From the NCBI GenBank assembly GCA_016193115.1, contig JACPSV010000221.1, forward strand, positions 1 to 8,993: DNA of 8,993 nucleotides, written 5' to 3'. Positions 1 through 6,972 of this stretch are shown here, one piece after another (position 1 is the first letter of the stretch; each line of letters opens with the position of its first letter). Below the pieces are notes generated by a model that did not search any database, was not told the DNA's origin, and was given only the letters and a program-made list of their open reading frames with translations. The position numbers and the translations under genes are program-made. This DNA is from Elusimicrobiota bacterium. GTDB lineage: Bacteria; Elusimicrobiota; Elusimicrobia; 2-02-FULL-39-32.

Positions 1-210
1 CAGGAGATCATCCATTTAATTGAAAAAATACGGCAGGAAGGAGTGAGCCTATTTCTCATAGAACATCAGATGCGGGTCGTGATGGGAATTTCCGACCGTG
101 TGGTCGTTCTGGATCACGGGGTTAAGATCGCGGAAGGGAAACCCAAAGAAATCCAAAATAATCCGGACGTGATTGAGGCCTACTTAGGAGCGCCCCATGC
201 TGCAATGTGA
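1..210 (+). CDS. livG: Branched-chain amino acid ABC transporter ATP-binding protein LivG, C-terminal 69 residues
   Basis: The frame is open from base 1 and ends with TGA at 208-210, so only the tail of the protein is present. The visible part contains the end of an ABC ATPase: the switch-histidine strand 'LFLIEHQM' (about residues 17-24 of the fragment), then 'ISDRVVVLDHG' and 'IAEGKPKEI', and the closing 'VIEAYLG'. This order is typical of LivG, where the usual form is LIEHDM...AYLG. Walker A, the signature motif and Walker B lie upstream of the window. LivG normally pairs with LivF to energise a LivHM permease fed by a periplasmic binding protein, working on the cytoplasmic face of the inner membrane. 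The livF start lies inside the last codons (14-nt overlap), which suggests translational coupling. The substrate (leucine, isoleucine, valine, or another amide or amino acid) cannot be told from the ATPase. Confidence 0.9.
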   Translation, partial: QEIIHLIEKIRQEGVSLFLIEHQMRVVMGISDRVVVLDHGVKIAEGKPKEIQNNPDVIEAYLGAPHAAM

Positions 211-898
211 TTCAGTGTCTGTCGTTTACAGCAAAAAGATACAGGCGCTTTACGACGTTTCTTTGGTTGTGAAACAAGGAGAGATCGTGGCCTTCATTGG
301 CGCCAACGGTTCCGGGAAAAGCACGTTTCTAAAAACGGTTTCCGGTTTGCTCAAAGTCGAGAGCGGCACGATCCTTTTTCAAGGTCAGAGGATCCATCAC
401 CTGCCCGCGCACAAGATCAGCGCGTTGGGGATCGCGCACGTTCCGGAAGGGCGCAGAATATTTTCCCGTCTCACGGTGCGGGAAAACCTGGAGTTGGGCG
501 CTTACCTGGACGGGGAAAAAATGCGGGAACGATTAGACAAAAATTTCTCCCTCTTCCCGATTCTGAAAGAGAGACAGGAACAGTTAGGCGGCACTCTTTC
601 CGGAGGGGAACAGCAGATGCTGGCGATTGCGCGCGCTTTAATGTCCGATCCCAAACTTTTGATGTTGGACGAACCTTCCATGGGGTTAGCTCCAATTTTT
701 GTGGAGAGAATTTTCCAGACGATCCGTCAGATCAACGCGTTGGGAACCACAATCCTTCTCGTAGAACAAAACGCGCACCAAACCCTATCCCTGGCTCACC
801 GCGCTTACGTTCTGCAAACCGGCAAAATCGTTCTGGAAGGCAGCGGCCCCAGCCTCCTCAAAAATGAGCTGGTTCAAAACGCTTATCTAGGAAATTAG
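197..898 (+). CDS. livF: Branched-chain amino acid ABC transporter ATP-binding protein LivF
   Basis: This is a 233-residue ABC ATPase, the usual LivF length. Walker A is 'GANGSGKST' at residues 35-43. The family segment 'AHVPEGRRIFSRLTVRENL' follows the Q-loop region. The ABC signature 'LSGGEQQ' is at 134-140 and Walker B ends in D158-E159 within 'LMLDEPSMGLAP'. The H-loop position reads 'LLVEQNA', the form seen in LivF, which separates it from LivG with 'IEH'. The ATG at 197 is supported by an AGGAG at 186-190, six bases upstream, lying inside the end of livG. It should heterodimerise with LivG and power uptake of branched-chain amino acids or related compounds. It is the last gene of its operon here, because a large palindrome and a new promoter follow. 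The TAG stop at 896-898 lies inside that palindrome. Confidence 0.95.
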   Translation: MLQCDSVSVVYSKKIQALYDVSLVVKQGEIVAFIGANGSGKSTFLKTVSGLLKVESGTILFQGQRIHHLPAHKISALGIAHVPEGRRIFSRLTVRENLELGAYLDGEKMRERLDKNFSLFPILKERQEQLGGTLSGGEQQMLAIARALMSDPKLLMLDEPSMGLAPIFVERIFQTIRQINALGTTILLVEQNAHQTLSLAHRAYVLQTGKIVLEGSGPSLLKNELVQNAYLGN

Positions 899-932
899 GG
901 ACAGCGCCCTTTGGGCGCTGTCCCTAATTTCC
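890..932. repeat. Perfect 20-bp palindrome (REP-like or terminator-like hairpin) at the end of livF
   Basis: The arms 890-909 and 913-932 are perfect reverse complements of 20 bases, separated by a TTT loop. The arm contains AATTAGGGACAGCGCCC. The livF stop codon (896-898) is within the left arm. The right arm is followed by a second partial copy of its end (TAATTTCC at 933-940) and not by a T-run, so it is not a textbook intrinsic terminator, although so long a stem could still stop transcription or protect the 3' end. The 'GTCCCTAATTTCC' ending resembles dispersed REP-type repeats that I associate with REP-associated tyrosine transposases (RAYTs). That link is from memory and unverified. 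Confidence 0.75.
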
Positions 933-942
933 TAATTTCCGT

Positions 943-972
943 TTGAAAGAAATTTGACATTTATGTTACAAT
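943..972 (+). promoter_or_regulatory. Predicted extended -10 promoter of hppA
   Basis: A TGTTACAAT motif (964-972) gives an extended -10 (TGn plus TACAAT, 967-972). A TTGAAA -35-like hexamer lies at 943-948 with an 18-bp spacer. Transcription would start around 979, giving a leader of about 30 nt to the ATG at 1010. A TTGACA at 954-959 lies only 7 bp from the -10, too close to serve as its -35. TGACAT (955-960) and TTACAA (966-971) are 11 bp apart, a weak echo of the repeats upstream of the gene at 7199. Confidence 0.55.
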
Positions 973-1009
973 ACAGCGCCTTTAATTTTAGTCGCTATTC
1001 CTAAATCGA

Positions 1010-3268
1010 ATGAATGAAGCGCGCATTATTTTGCCGACGTTAGGCGCCACGGAATGGAACATCCTCTGGATTGTTTTGGGTTCCAGTCTAGTCGCCATCT
1101 TTTATGGAATTTTTCTTGCGTGGAAAGTGATCCAAGAAGATTCTGGAACTCCTAAAATGCGGGAAGTGGCCAAAGCGATCGAAGAAGGCGCGATGGCTTA
1201 CTTAAGCCAACAGTTTAGAACCATGTGCTTGCTGGTCATCGCGTTAGCGGTTGGCCTGTTCCTGATGTACCGAAGGGTCTACGCAAACGATCCCAATTTG
1301 GAATGGATTCCGTTAGGTATCTCCCTCTCATTTTTGATGGGGGTTCTGGCTTCCTACGGAGCGGGGTTTGTTGGGATGTGGCTGGCGGTTAAAGGCAACG
1401 TTCGTTCCGCGGCTGCTGCTCTAAAAAGTTTTAAGGCTTCCATGGAACTGGCGTTCCGAGCCGGCGCGGTCTCAGGTCTATTTACGGTAGGGTTTGGACT
1501 TTTGGGAGCGACATTCATATTCATTATATTTCGGGAACACGCGACCAAAGTTTTGGTCGGGTTCGGGTTTGGCGGTTCACTGGCCGCTCTTTTCATGCGA
1601 GTGGGCGGAGGCATATTCACGAAAGCCGCGGACGTAGGCGGCGATTTGGTTGGAAAAGTGGAAGTGGGCATTCCCGAAGATGATCCGCGGAACGCCGCCA
1701 CGATTGCAGACAACGTGGGCGACAACGTGGGCGACTGCGCAGGCATGGCCGCCGACGTTTTTGAGTCTTACGAAGTGACTCTTGTTGCTTCTATTATTTT
1801 GGCCGCTGCCACGCTCATGGATCCTGTCTTCAAAGCCACTTACGGAGGAAACGCTTCCGCCTTTGCTCTGATGTTGATATTTTTCCCTTTACTTTTGAGG
1901 GCCGTGGGCGTTTTCTCGTCTTTGATTGGAATCTGGTGCGTCAAGGTTAAAGAAGAATCGGAAATGCGGGACCCCATGCGTCCCATTACGATCGGCTATT
2001 GGGTTTCTTCTCTCACCAGCGTACTTGGTTTTGCCGTTGTCACATTCTTCTACTTAAAGAATCCCAACACGGGCCTGCCGGACTGGCGTTTCTTCTGGTG
2101 CACGACCCTAGGAATCGCGCTTTCTCTGGTCACACTTTGGATCACCAACTACTTTACTCATCCGGACAAACGTCCCGTCACGGAAACAGCCACAGCCACC
2201 AAAACTGGCGCTGCCACCACGATCCTTTCGGGAATTGCGGAAGGGATGGAATCTACGGTCTGGGCGATTGTGACGATCAGCGCTACGATCATATTCTCTT
2301 CTTGGATATTTGAGGGAGACCCCGCTTTGTCCACTTACGGAATCGCCCTGGCTGGGTTAGGTCTGTTGACGACCACAGGGTACATTTTGGCGATGGACAC
2401 TTACGGTCCCATTACGGACAACGCTCACGGCATTTTTGAGATGTCCGGAATCCAGCAGGAAGAGAAAGCCGCACGAACTTTAGCCTGGATGGACGCAATC
2501 GGAAACACAACCAAAGCGTTAACCAAAGGTTTAGCCATTGCAACCGCGGTACTAGCGGCCATCGCTCTCTTCCGCTCTTTTATTGATGAGGCGCATCTCT
2601 TGGAATCGGGCATCCAAATGAACCAGCCCAAAGTTTTTGTGGGTCTTCTGTTAGGCGCCGCGGTGCCGTTCCTCTTTTCCGCGTTCTCCATTAAGGCGGT
2701 GGGACGAGCGGCATTTGGAGTTGTGGAAGAAGTGCGCCGCCAGTTTCGGGAACATCCCGGCATTATGGAAGGTCAAGAAAGGCCGGACTACGCCCGCTGC
2801 GTTTCCATTGTGACGGCGATGGCCCAAAAAGAACTTTTAGGTCCCGGAATTTTGGCTATATTTTCGCCCATCTTAATTGGATTCACACTGGGCGTGGGCG
2901 CGTTAGGCGGATTTTTGGGCGGCGCGATTGTCACGGGCCAGTTGCTCGCGGTTTACATGTCCAACGCCGGCGCTAACTGGGACAACGCTAAAAAGAAAAT
3001 TGAGGATGGATATTTAGGCGGTAAAGGGACGGACTCTCACAAAGCTTCCGTGATTGGGGACACCGTGGGAGACCCTTTCAAGGATACTGCCGGACCTGCC
3101 TTAAACCCCATGATTAAAGTCATGAACCTTGTGGCGATCCTGATTGCGCCCATCGCCATGCGCGATCTTGCTCTGGGAACAAGAGGGACCGTCGTCATTG
3201 TCTGCCTGGTCGCTCTTTTCGTAGCCGTCTCATTCAGCCGCCGCGGCGGCCTCTCCACCGTTAAATAG
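1010..3268 (+). CDS. hppA: Membrane-bound proton-translocating pyrophosphatase, K+-independent type
   Basis: This 752-residue, very hydrophobic protein couples hydrolysis of pyrophosphate to ion pumping across the inner membrane. The family normally has about 16 membrane helices. The PPi/Mg-binding motifs are intact: '[11 protein letters not shown]' at 208-218, 'EDDPRN' at 223-228, '[19 protein letters not shown]' at 234-252, and the C-terminal '[10 protein letters not shown]' (658-667) and '[14 protein letters not shown]' (683-696). In '[10 protein letters not shown]' (498-507) the lysine at 502 and threonine at 505 replace the alanine and alanine/glycine of K+-dependent enzymes. By the established family rule this marks a K+-independent, H+-pumping enzyme. 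An in-frame TAG at 989-991 rules out upstream starts. No clear Shine-Dalgarno precedes the ATG. The gene has its own promoter and its end overlaps convergent pepA by 8 nt. It probably recycles biosynthetic pyrophosphate into proton-motive force. Confidence 0.95.
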   Translation: MNEARIILPTLGATEWNILWIVLGSSLVAIFYGIFLAWKVIQEDSGTPKMREVAKAIEEGAMAYLSQQFRTMCLLVIALAVGLFLMYRRVYANDPNLEWIPLGISLSFLMGVLASYGAGFVGMWLAVKGNVRSAAAALKSFKASMELAFRAGAVSGLFTVGFGLLGATFIFIIFREHATKVLVGFGFGGSLAALFMRVGGGIFTKAADVGGDLVGKVEVGIPEDDPRNAATIADNVGDNVGDCAGMAADVFESYEVTLVASIILAAATLMDPVFKATYGGNASAFALMLIFFPLLLRAVGVFSSLIGIWCVKVKEESEMRDPMRPITIGYWVSSLTSVLGFAVVTFFYLKNPNTGLPDWRFFWCTTLGIALSLVTLWITNYFTHPDKRPVTETATATKTGAATTILSGIAEGMESTVWAIVTISATIIFSSWIFEGDPALSTYGIALAGLGLLTTTGYILAMDTYGPITDNAHGIFEMSGIQQEEKAARTLAWMDAIGNTTKALTKGLAIATAVLAAIALFRSFIDEAHLLESGIQMNQPKVFVGLLLGAAVPFLFSAFSIKAVGRAAFGVVEEVRRQFREHPGIMEGQERPDYARCVSIVTAMAQKELLGPGILAIFSPILIGFTLGVGALGGFLGGAIVTGQLLAVYMSNAGANWDNAKKKIEDGYLGGKGTDSHKASVIGDTVGDPFKDTAGPALNPMIKVMNLVAILIAPIAMRDLALGTRGTVVIVCLVALFVAVSFSRRGGLSTVK

Positions 3269-4727
3269 ACAGCAGGTAATGCAGAAGTGTGCGGGTTGGA
3301 AACCCTGTTCCGCCCTGCGAAAGGTAGTGAAACTCTTTGTCGCTCCATGCGGGTCCCGCAATATCCAGATGGATCCAATGCCCTCCGTTCACAAATTCCT
3401 GTAAGAAAAGACCGCCAATAATGGATCCAGCTTCTTTCCGAACGGAAGAGATGTTTTTGATATCCGCGACAGGAGATTTAAGTCCCTCTTTGTAGTCCGA
3501 TATTAAAGGCAACTGCCAAAACTTTTCTCCGCACATTTCGCCCGCTTTTTGAATCTGCTGGAACAGAGTATCGTCATTTCCCATCGCTCCCGCGACCAGA
3601 CTGCCCAAAGCGATGATGCACGCTCCCGTCAACGTCGCAATATCAATGGTGACGTCCGGTTTTAGTTTGCCGGCGTAGGCCAACGCGTCGGCCAAGACGA
3701 GCCGTCCTTCGGCGTCCGTGTTCAAAACCTCAATCGTTTTACCGTTCATCGCTTTCAAAATGTCTCCCGGCTTGTACGCTTTTCCTCCGGGCATATTTTC
3801 CGTGAGGGCGAGTATCCCGTGCACTTCCACTTTCGGTTTTATTTGCGGGATCGCTCGAAACACGCCCAGAATGGAAGCGGCGCCCGCCATATCCATCTTC
3901 ATGGTTTCCATCGCTTCCGCCGGTTTCAAAGAAAGACCGCCGGAATCGAACGTGATTCCCTTCCCGACCAGAGCGACTGACTGACGCGCTCCTTGCGGTT
4001 TATAATGGAGATGGACAAGGAAAGGAGGTTCCGCGCTGCCGCGGTTGACGCCTAGCAAAGAACCCATTCCCATTTTGGCTAACGATTCCTTCTCATAAAT
4101 TTTAATCGAGACACTGGAAGATTTTCCCTCTTTCCAAACTTCTTTGGCCAGAGAGACAAGGTTTCCGGGCGTCATATGGCTGGGCGGTTCATTCACCAGG
4201 TTTCTCACAAAACAGGCCGATTCGGAAAGAATCTTGGCGAGATGCACGCTCTCTTTAGCAGAATCTAAGTATTTTTCAGAAACGATCAGGGTCGCTTCTT
4301 CCGGCAACATCTTTTCTTCTTTATTGGATTTATATTTGTTGAAGGCATAGTCCGACAGTACCAATCCTTCGGTCAGGGCATAGATCTCTGAAGAGACATT
4401 TTTCAACAGGTTTGGATTTAGAACCTGAAAAGACTTCTGCGCCAGGGATCGAACCCTTTTGACTGCGGTAGCGCCGGCTCTGCGGATCGTTTCCGAACTT
4501 ATATTTTTTTTATCTCCCAGACCCACAAGGACAACCAAACTGGAAGGAGAGCCGCTTGCAGGCTGAAGAGTGGCGGTGGAGAACTCTTTGCCCGTGAATC
4601 CTTGTCCTTTTGCATCTTCAAGAATCTTTTTCCCTTCCGGAATGTTGGGAAGAAAAAGGTCTTTCTCGCAAACAAAAAGAACAAGAGGCGTTTTTTTAGA
4701 TACAAAAGAGCTTAAATTGATTTTCAT
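3261..4727 (-). CDS. pepA: Leucyl aminopeptidase (cytosol aminopeptidase, peptidase family M17)
   Basis: This 488-residue protein matches the usual M17 length. The N-terminal domain (about 1-170) is variable. The C-terminal catalytic domain has every expected two-metal and active-site residue: K256 and D261 in '[10 protein letters not shown]', K268, D279 in 'MKMDMAGAA', and D338, E340 and R342 in the family signature 'NTDAEGRL' (336-343). These align with E. coli PepA K270, D275, K282, D293, D332, E334 and R336. The enzyme is a cytoplasmic, usually hexameric metallo-aminopeptidase that removes N-terminal residues in peptide turnover. Some relatives also bind DNA, which cannot be judged here. 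The ATG at 4727 gives 'MKINLSSF'; no strong ribosome-binding site precedes it. It lies 87 bp downstream of the barrel-protein gene on the same strand, with a hairpin repeat between. It converges on hppA with an 8-nt overlap, leaving no room for a terminator between the stop codons. Confidence 0.95.
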   Translation of the reverse strand: MKINLSSFVSKKTPLVLFVCEKDLFLPNIPEGKKILEDAKGQGFTGKEFSTATLQPASGSPSSLVVLVGLGDKKNISSETIRRAGATAVKRVRSLAQKSFQVLNPNLLKNVSSEIYALTEGLVLSDYAFNKYKSNKEEKMLPEEATLIVSEKYLDSAKESVHLAKILSESACFVRNLVNEPPSHMTPGNLVSLAKEVWKEGKSSSVSIKIYEKESLAKMGMGSLLGVNRGSAEPPFLVHLHYKPQGARQSVALVGKGITFDSGGLSLKPAEAMETMKMDMAGAASILGVFRAIPQIKPKVEVHGILALTENMPGGKAYKPGDILKAMNGKTIEVLNTDAEGRLVLADALAYAGKLKPDVTIDIATLTGACIIALGSLVAGAMGNDDTLFQQIQKAGEMCGEKFWQLPLISDYKEGLKSPVADIKNISSVRKEAGSIIGGLFLQEFVNGGHWIHLDIAGPAWSDKEFHYLSQGGTGFPTRTLLHYLLSI

Positions 4728-4750
4728 TATCTGACTAGCGTTTCTTTGAG

Positions 4751-4792
4751 GTCATTCTGAGACCCCGCGAAAGCGGGGTCGAAGAATCTGCT
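4751..4792. repeat. Short palindromic repeat with GAAA tetraloop
   Basis: GACCCCGC (4761-4768) and GCGGGGTC (4773-4780) form a perfect 8-bp stem closed by a GAAA (GNRA) tetraloop. It is flanked by GTCATTCTGAG (4751-4761) and GAAGAATCTGC (4781-4791). The same two flanking words recur in the 5630-5818 element, where GTCATTCTGAG is inverted at 5777-5787 and GAAGAATCTGC is at 5677-5687. It therefore belongs to a dispersed repeat family. It lies between the barrel-protein gene and pepA and could act as an mRNA processing or stabilising hairpin. Confidence 0.7.
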
Positions 4793-4814
4793 TCCTTTCA
4801 GATGGTGGGACGCA

Positions 4815-5582
4815 TTAGAATTTAACGCCTATCTCCAGTATCGGTCCGGAAAAAGTCATGTCCGTGCTGATATCGCTCTGGTCTATTTTGATGTTTTGTG
4901 TTTTGTATCCGGCGGAGAGAAAGACAAAAGGGAACACTTTATATTGCACAGCGCCTCGAATATCATAGTAACGGCTTTTTCCGTAAGCAATCGCTTTAAT
5001 TTCAGCCTCCAGAGTGAGAGGGTCTATCGGCTGCACTTGCAGAGCGAGAAACCCCATCGGTACCGGCACGGCCAGGCTCTTAGATTCTTTGAGCCCGGAT
5101 TGAGTTTGGTCAAGTTCGGCCTTAAAGTCGAGCAGACGAATGTTCAGTCCCACTTCCACGTTCAGTTTATCGTCCGTGAGAGTTTTTACGAATGGGATTC
5201 CGTAAAAGAGGGTGGTATCGTAATGGTCTAACTTTAAGCTGGAAGTGAACGGCACATTAGCGGTGAAGGAAGCCACATCGCCGAACCGAAACGTCACGTC
5301 TTTACTGCCTGTAGCTTCGAAACGGAGGAGAGAAGCCGCAAAATAGAGGTTCGGCAGCATGAGCGGCAGATCAAACTTAGCGCGGGCATTCAGAAAATTT
5401 GTTTTATCGTATCGGAGATCAGACTTCAAATCGAGAGAGATTCCTTTGTAGGCCACATTCCCTTCCGGGGACTGTTGCGTTCCACCCACCCCAATCTCAA
5501 ACCCCAGTCCATAGCAGAACGCATGAAGGGACAAAAAGAAAGGCAGGAAGAGAAATCCAACTTTAACTCTAGATCCAATCAT
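4815..5582 (-). CDS. Predicted outer-membrane beta-barrel protein (TIGR04219-like)
   Basis: This is a 255-residue exported protein. Residues 1-25 form a signal peptide: basic start (R5, K7), a hydrophobic core 'VGFLFLPFFLSLHAF', then a small-residue region near 'CYG'. C23 has no convincing lipobox, so this is probably not a lipoprotein. The mature protein is made of alternating hydrophobic and polar beta-strands and ends in phenylalanine ('EIGVKF'), the usual BAM recognition signal. The opening 'GFEIGVGG' and internal 'LMLPNLYFAASLLRFEATG' resemble the TIGR04219 family of small outer-membrane proteins of unknown role; this assignment is from memory. The ATG at 5582 is the only good start before the signal peptide. 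It is first in a possible two-gene unit with pepA, but the two products have no clear functional link. No ligand or transport function can be assigned. Confidence 0.75.
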   Translation of the reverse strand: MIGSRVKVGFLFLPFFLSLHAFCYGLGFEIGVGGTQQSPEGNVAYKGISLDLKSDLRYDKTNFLNARAKFDLPLMLPNLYFAASLLRFEATGSKDVTFRFGDVASFTANVPFTSSLKLDHYDTTLFYGIPFVKTLTDDKLNVEVGLNIRLLDFKAELDQTQSGLKESKSLAVPVPMGFLALQVQPIDPLTLEAEIKAIAYGKSRYYDIRGAVQYKVFPFVFLSAGYKTQNIKIDQSDISTDMTFSGPILEIGVKF

Positions 5583-5591
5583 CTCGCCCCA

Positions 5592-5621
5592 ATCCTACCA
5601 AAACCCGAACAAACCTGTCAA
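5592..5621 (-). promoter_or_regulatory. Candidate promoter for the barrel-protein gene
   Basis: Read on the minus strand, a perfect TTGACA -35 (5621-5616) is followed 18 bp later by TAGGAT (5597-5592, four of six consensus bases). The predicted start is within a few bases of the ATG at 5582, so the transcript would be leaderless or nearly so. The -35 box lies about 9 bp outside the 5630-5818 element, so the insertion may define the upstream edge of this promoter. Confidence 0.4.
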
Positions 5622-5629
5622 TCCAATTA

Positions 5630-5818
5630 TTTGAGTTTGTTGAAAAATTCGTAATCGTCTAGCGAAACGATCCCGTGAAGAATCTGCGTATTAAAAGCAG
5701 TAGATTCTGACCGAGCTTTCAGCGAGGGAATGCCGCTTCATTAGAAGTTATAAAGAAAGCGGCTTCGGGCTTCGCCCTCAGAATGACGGAATTCTGTGAG
5801 TTTTTCAACAAACTCAAA
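5630..5818. mobile_element. MITE-like element of 189 bp with perfect 18-bp terminal inverted repeats
   Basis: TTTGAGTTTGTTGAAAAA at 5630-5647 is the exact reverse complement of 5801-5818. Inside are nested hairpins: AGAATCT/AGATTCT (5679-5685 and 5702-5708), GCCGCTT/AAGCGGC (5732-5738 and 5757-5763), and GGGC-TTC-GCCC (5767-5777). It carries GAAGAATCTGC (5677-5687) and inverted GTCATTCTGAG (5777-5787), both shared with the repeat at 4751-4792. I see no coding frame in it and no clear target-site duplication. It fills almost all of the 249-bp gap between the barrel-protein gene and the nucleotidyltransferase cassette. The structure fits a non-autonomous transposable element; the family that mobilises it is unknown. 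Confidence 0.7.
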
Positions 5819-5831
5819 ATAGTGTCTGATT

Positions 5832-6482
5832 TCAATCGTTTATGGCGTTTTGGATGTCAAGGACAATCTGCTGAATGTTGTTCTTAAAGAACGTTTTTAT
5901 ATTTTCCCAACTTGGACGGTTTTTTACGATATACGAAGGTTCAGGATCACCGTCGGCATCATTAAAATAAACAAGGGATTTTCCCACAACAATAGGATTG
6001 ATTCTTTCTTTGCCATATCTTTCGATCATGTTCTCGGCAACTTTTCTGAATGGGATATCCTGGAGAATAAAATAAAGGTCAACAAAATCGCGTTTGGTTC
6101 CCCTTTGGCAAGCGGCAATGATTTTCATAGAGGCGATATCGAGAACATTCGCTAAAGGGACGCCAAGAAACTTTGGTTGAATGCCCGTAAAAGGGTAAGG
6201 ATAATTGAAGAGAGAAACCTTCACGTCCTGGATAAGAACGCTTAAAGTTTGATTTTCTTCCTGAACAATTTTCAATTCCAATCTTAATCGCTTAAGTTTC
6301 TGAAAAGTTTTCTCAGTAGAAAAAGTATGTCTTGTAAAGAAATCCAGGTCTTCGGATGTCCGATGTCCCAATTGTAATGCCAGCGCCGTTCCGCCAGCCA
6401 ATACAAAACGACCATCAACGATCATTTCCTTCAGCTTCTTTAGGAGAACCGGAACCCCGGAAGCAAGAACACTACGATACAT
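5832..6482 (-). CDS. AbiEii/AbiGii-type nucleotidyltransferase (toxin-like)
   Basis: This is a 216-residue protein of the AbiEii (DUF1814) nucleotidyltransferase family. The core motif 'LAGGTALAL' (28-36) followed by 'HRTSEDLDFFT' (40-50) gives the GG...D-x-D nucleotide and metal site with D45 and D47. Then come 'VKVSLFNYPYPF' (87-98) and 'DIASMKIIAACQRGTKRDFVDLY' split over 115-137, which is characteristic of the family. In type IV-like AbiE systems this protein is the toxin that transfers nucleotides to tRNA or other targets; some relatives act in resistance or regulation. I chose the ATG at 6482 because family members typically begin 'MY+xVL'. A TTG at 6494 would add four residues. The start overlaps the upstream DUF6922-like gene by 11 nt, so the two are probably translated together. 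The gene looks more AT-rich than hppA or pepA and sits between two repeat elements, which suggests acquisition. Confidence 0.85.
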   Translation of the reverse strand: MYRSVLASGVPVLLKKLKEMIVDGRFVLAGGTALALQLGHRTSEDLDFFTRHTFSTEKTFQKLKRLRLELKIVQEENQTLSVLIQDVKVSLFNYPYPFTGIQPKFLGVPLANVLDIASMKIIAACQRGTKRDFVDLYFILQDIPFRKVAENMIERYGKERINPIVVGKSLVYFNDADGDPEPSYIVKNRPSWENIKTFFKNNIQQIVLDIQNAIND

Positions 6483-6858
6483 GACGGATTCCAAACCAAA
6501 TAGGCCAGAAGTTTTTAGTCTTAGGAGATAACCTTTTGCTGGTTAAACAAGATTCGATAATAACCTTTGTGGGATAAAGTTTCTGAATCCATCGGAAAGC
6601 GTCCATGTCTCCGTATTCCAGTATCCGTTCGATAATATAGCTGCGATTCCCATACAAATGGATACGATGGGGAGCCGTATCCCAAAAATAAAAGCGATAC
6701 CGTTTGGGAATTTCCTTTTCTCTCTTTAGGATGCTTATCATCGCTGCAGTTTTTGAATCGCTCAGGGGTCCCAGGTATTCCTGAACAATCCTTCTTCGCC
6801 GCCTCTGCGCGAGGTAAGCGTACTTCTTTCCATAAATCGTCTTAATCGTCACAGACAC
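6472..6858 (-). CDS. DUF6922-like protein, partner of the AbiEii nucleotidyltransferase
   Basis: This 128-residue basic protein has two parts. The N-terminal part, 'VTIKTIYGKKYAYL' (3-16) then five arginines (19-23) and 'IVQEYLGPL' (24-32), resembles a short beta-strand module seen at the start of some transposases and DNA-associated proteins (K.Y.YL...R...V..YLGP). The C-terminal part, 'YRFYFWD' (54-60), 'YIIERILEYGDMDAFRW' (74-90) and 'LSPKTKNFW' (110-118), matches what I recall of DUF6922. Proteins of that kind are commonly encoded directly before AbiEii nucleotidyltransferases, so an antitoxin or regulator role is likely but inferred. The start is GTG. The purine-rich run ending GGGGGGAGG at 6862 is 3 nt from the GTG at 6858 and 9 nt from a second in-frame GTG at 6852, so the latter may be the true start. 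An in-frame stop at about 6886 excludes longer forms. Confidence 0.75.
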   Translation of the reverse strand: MSVTIKTIYGKKYAYLAQRRRRRIVQEYLGPLSDSKTAAMISILKREKEIPKRYRFYFWDTAPHRIHLYGNRSYIIERILEYGDMDAFRWIQKLYPTKVIIESCLTSKRLSPKTKNFWPIWFGIRHVS

Positions 6859-6879
6859 AGGCCTCCCCCCTCTGACATC

Positions 6880-6908
6880 ATTTTATCATCTATTGTTGTA
6901 TAAATCAA
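6880..6908 (-). promoter_or_regulatory. Predicted sigma70-type promoter of the DUF6922-AbiEii cassette
   Basis: Read on the minus strand, TTGATT (6908-6903) and TAAAAT (6885-6880) are separated by exactly 17 bp. Transcription should begin near 6873, giving a 15-20 nt leader that contains the strong purine-rich ribosome-binding site GGGGGGAGG. This gives the two-gene cassette its own promoter, independent of the repeat element at 6973-7091. I see no clear operator palindrome over it. Confidence 0.55.
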
Positions 6909-6972
6909 GCCGCCGATCCACAGTTGTCGGTATAGGACATCGCCTGACTCCCCAAACTCGCGTGAAAGAGCC

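Noticed and set aside
890..940. Canonical Rho-independent terminator after livF
   Set aside because: The stem is long and perfect but no T-run follows it on either strand, so it is reported as a palindromic repeat with only possible terminator activity.
954..972. TTGACA at 954-959 as the -35 partner of TACAAT at 967-972
   Set aside because: The spacer would be only 7 bp. TTGAAA at 943-948 with 18 bp fits better, helped by an extended -10.
1354..1746. 130-codon minus-strand frame inside hppA
   Set aside because: It is antisense to the conserved catalytic core of hppA; the proline- and alanine-rich product is a shadow.
5583..5831. Riboswitch or small RNA gene between the barrel protein and the nucleotidyltransferase
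   Set aside because: The structure is explained by perfect terminal inverted repeats and nested dispersed-repeat hairpins, with no recognisable riboswitch core or promoter-terminator pair.
5850..6155. 101-codon plus-strand frame
   Set aside because: It is antisense to the AbiEii nucleotidyltransferase, which has clear family motifs on the minus strand.
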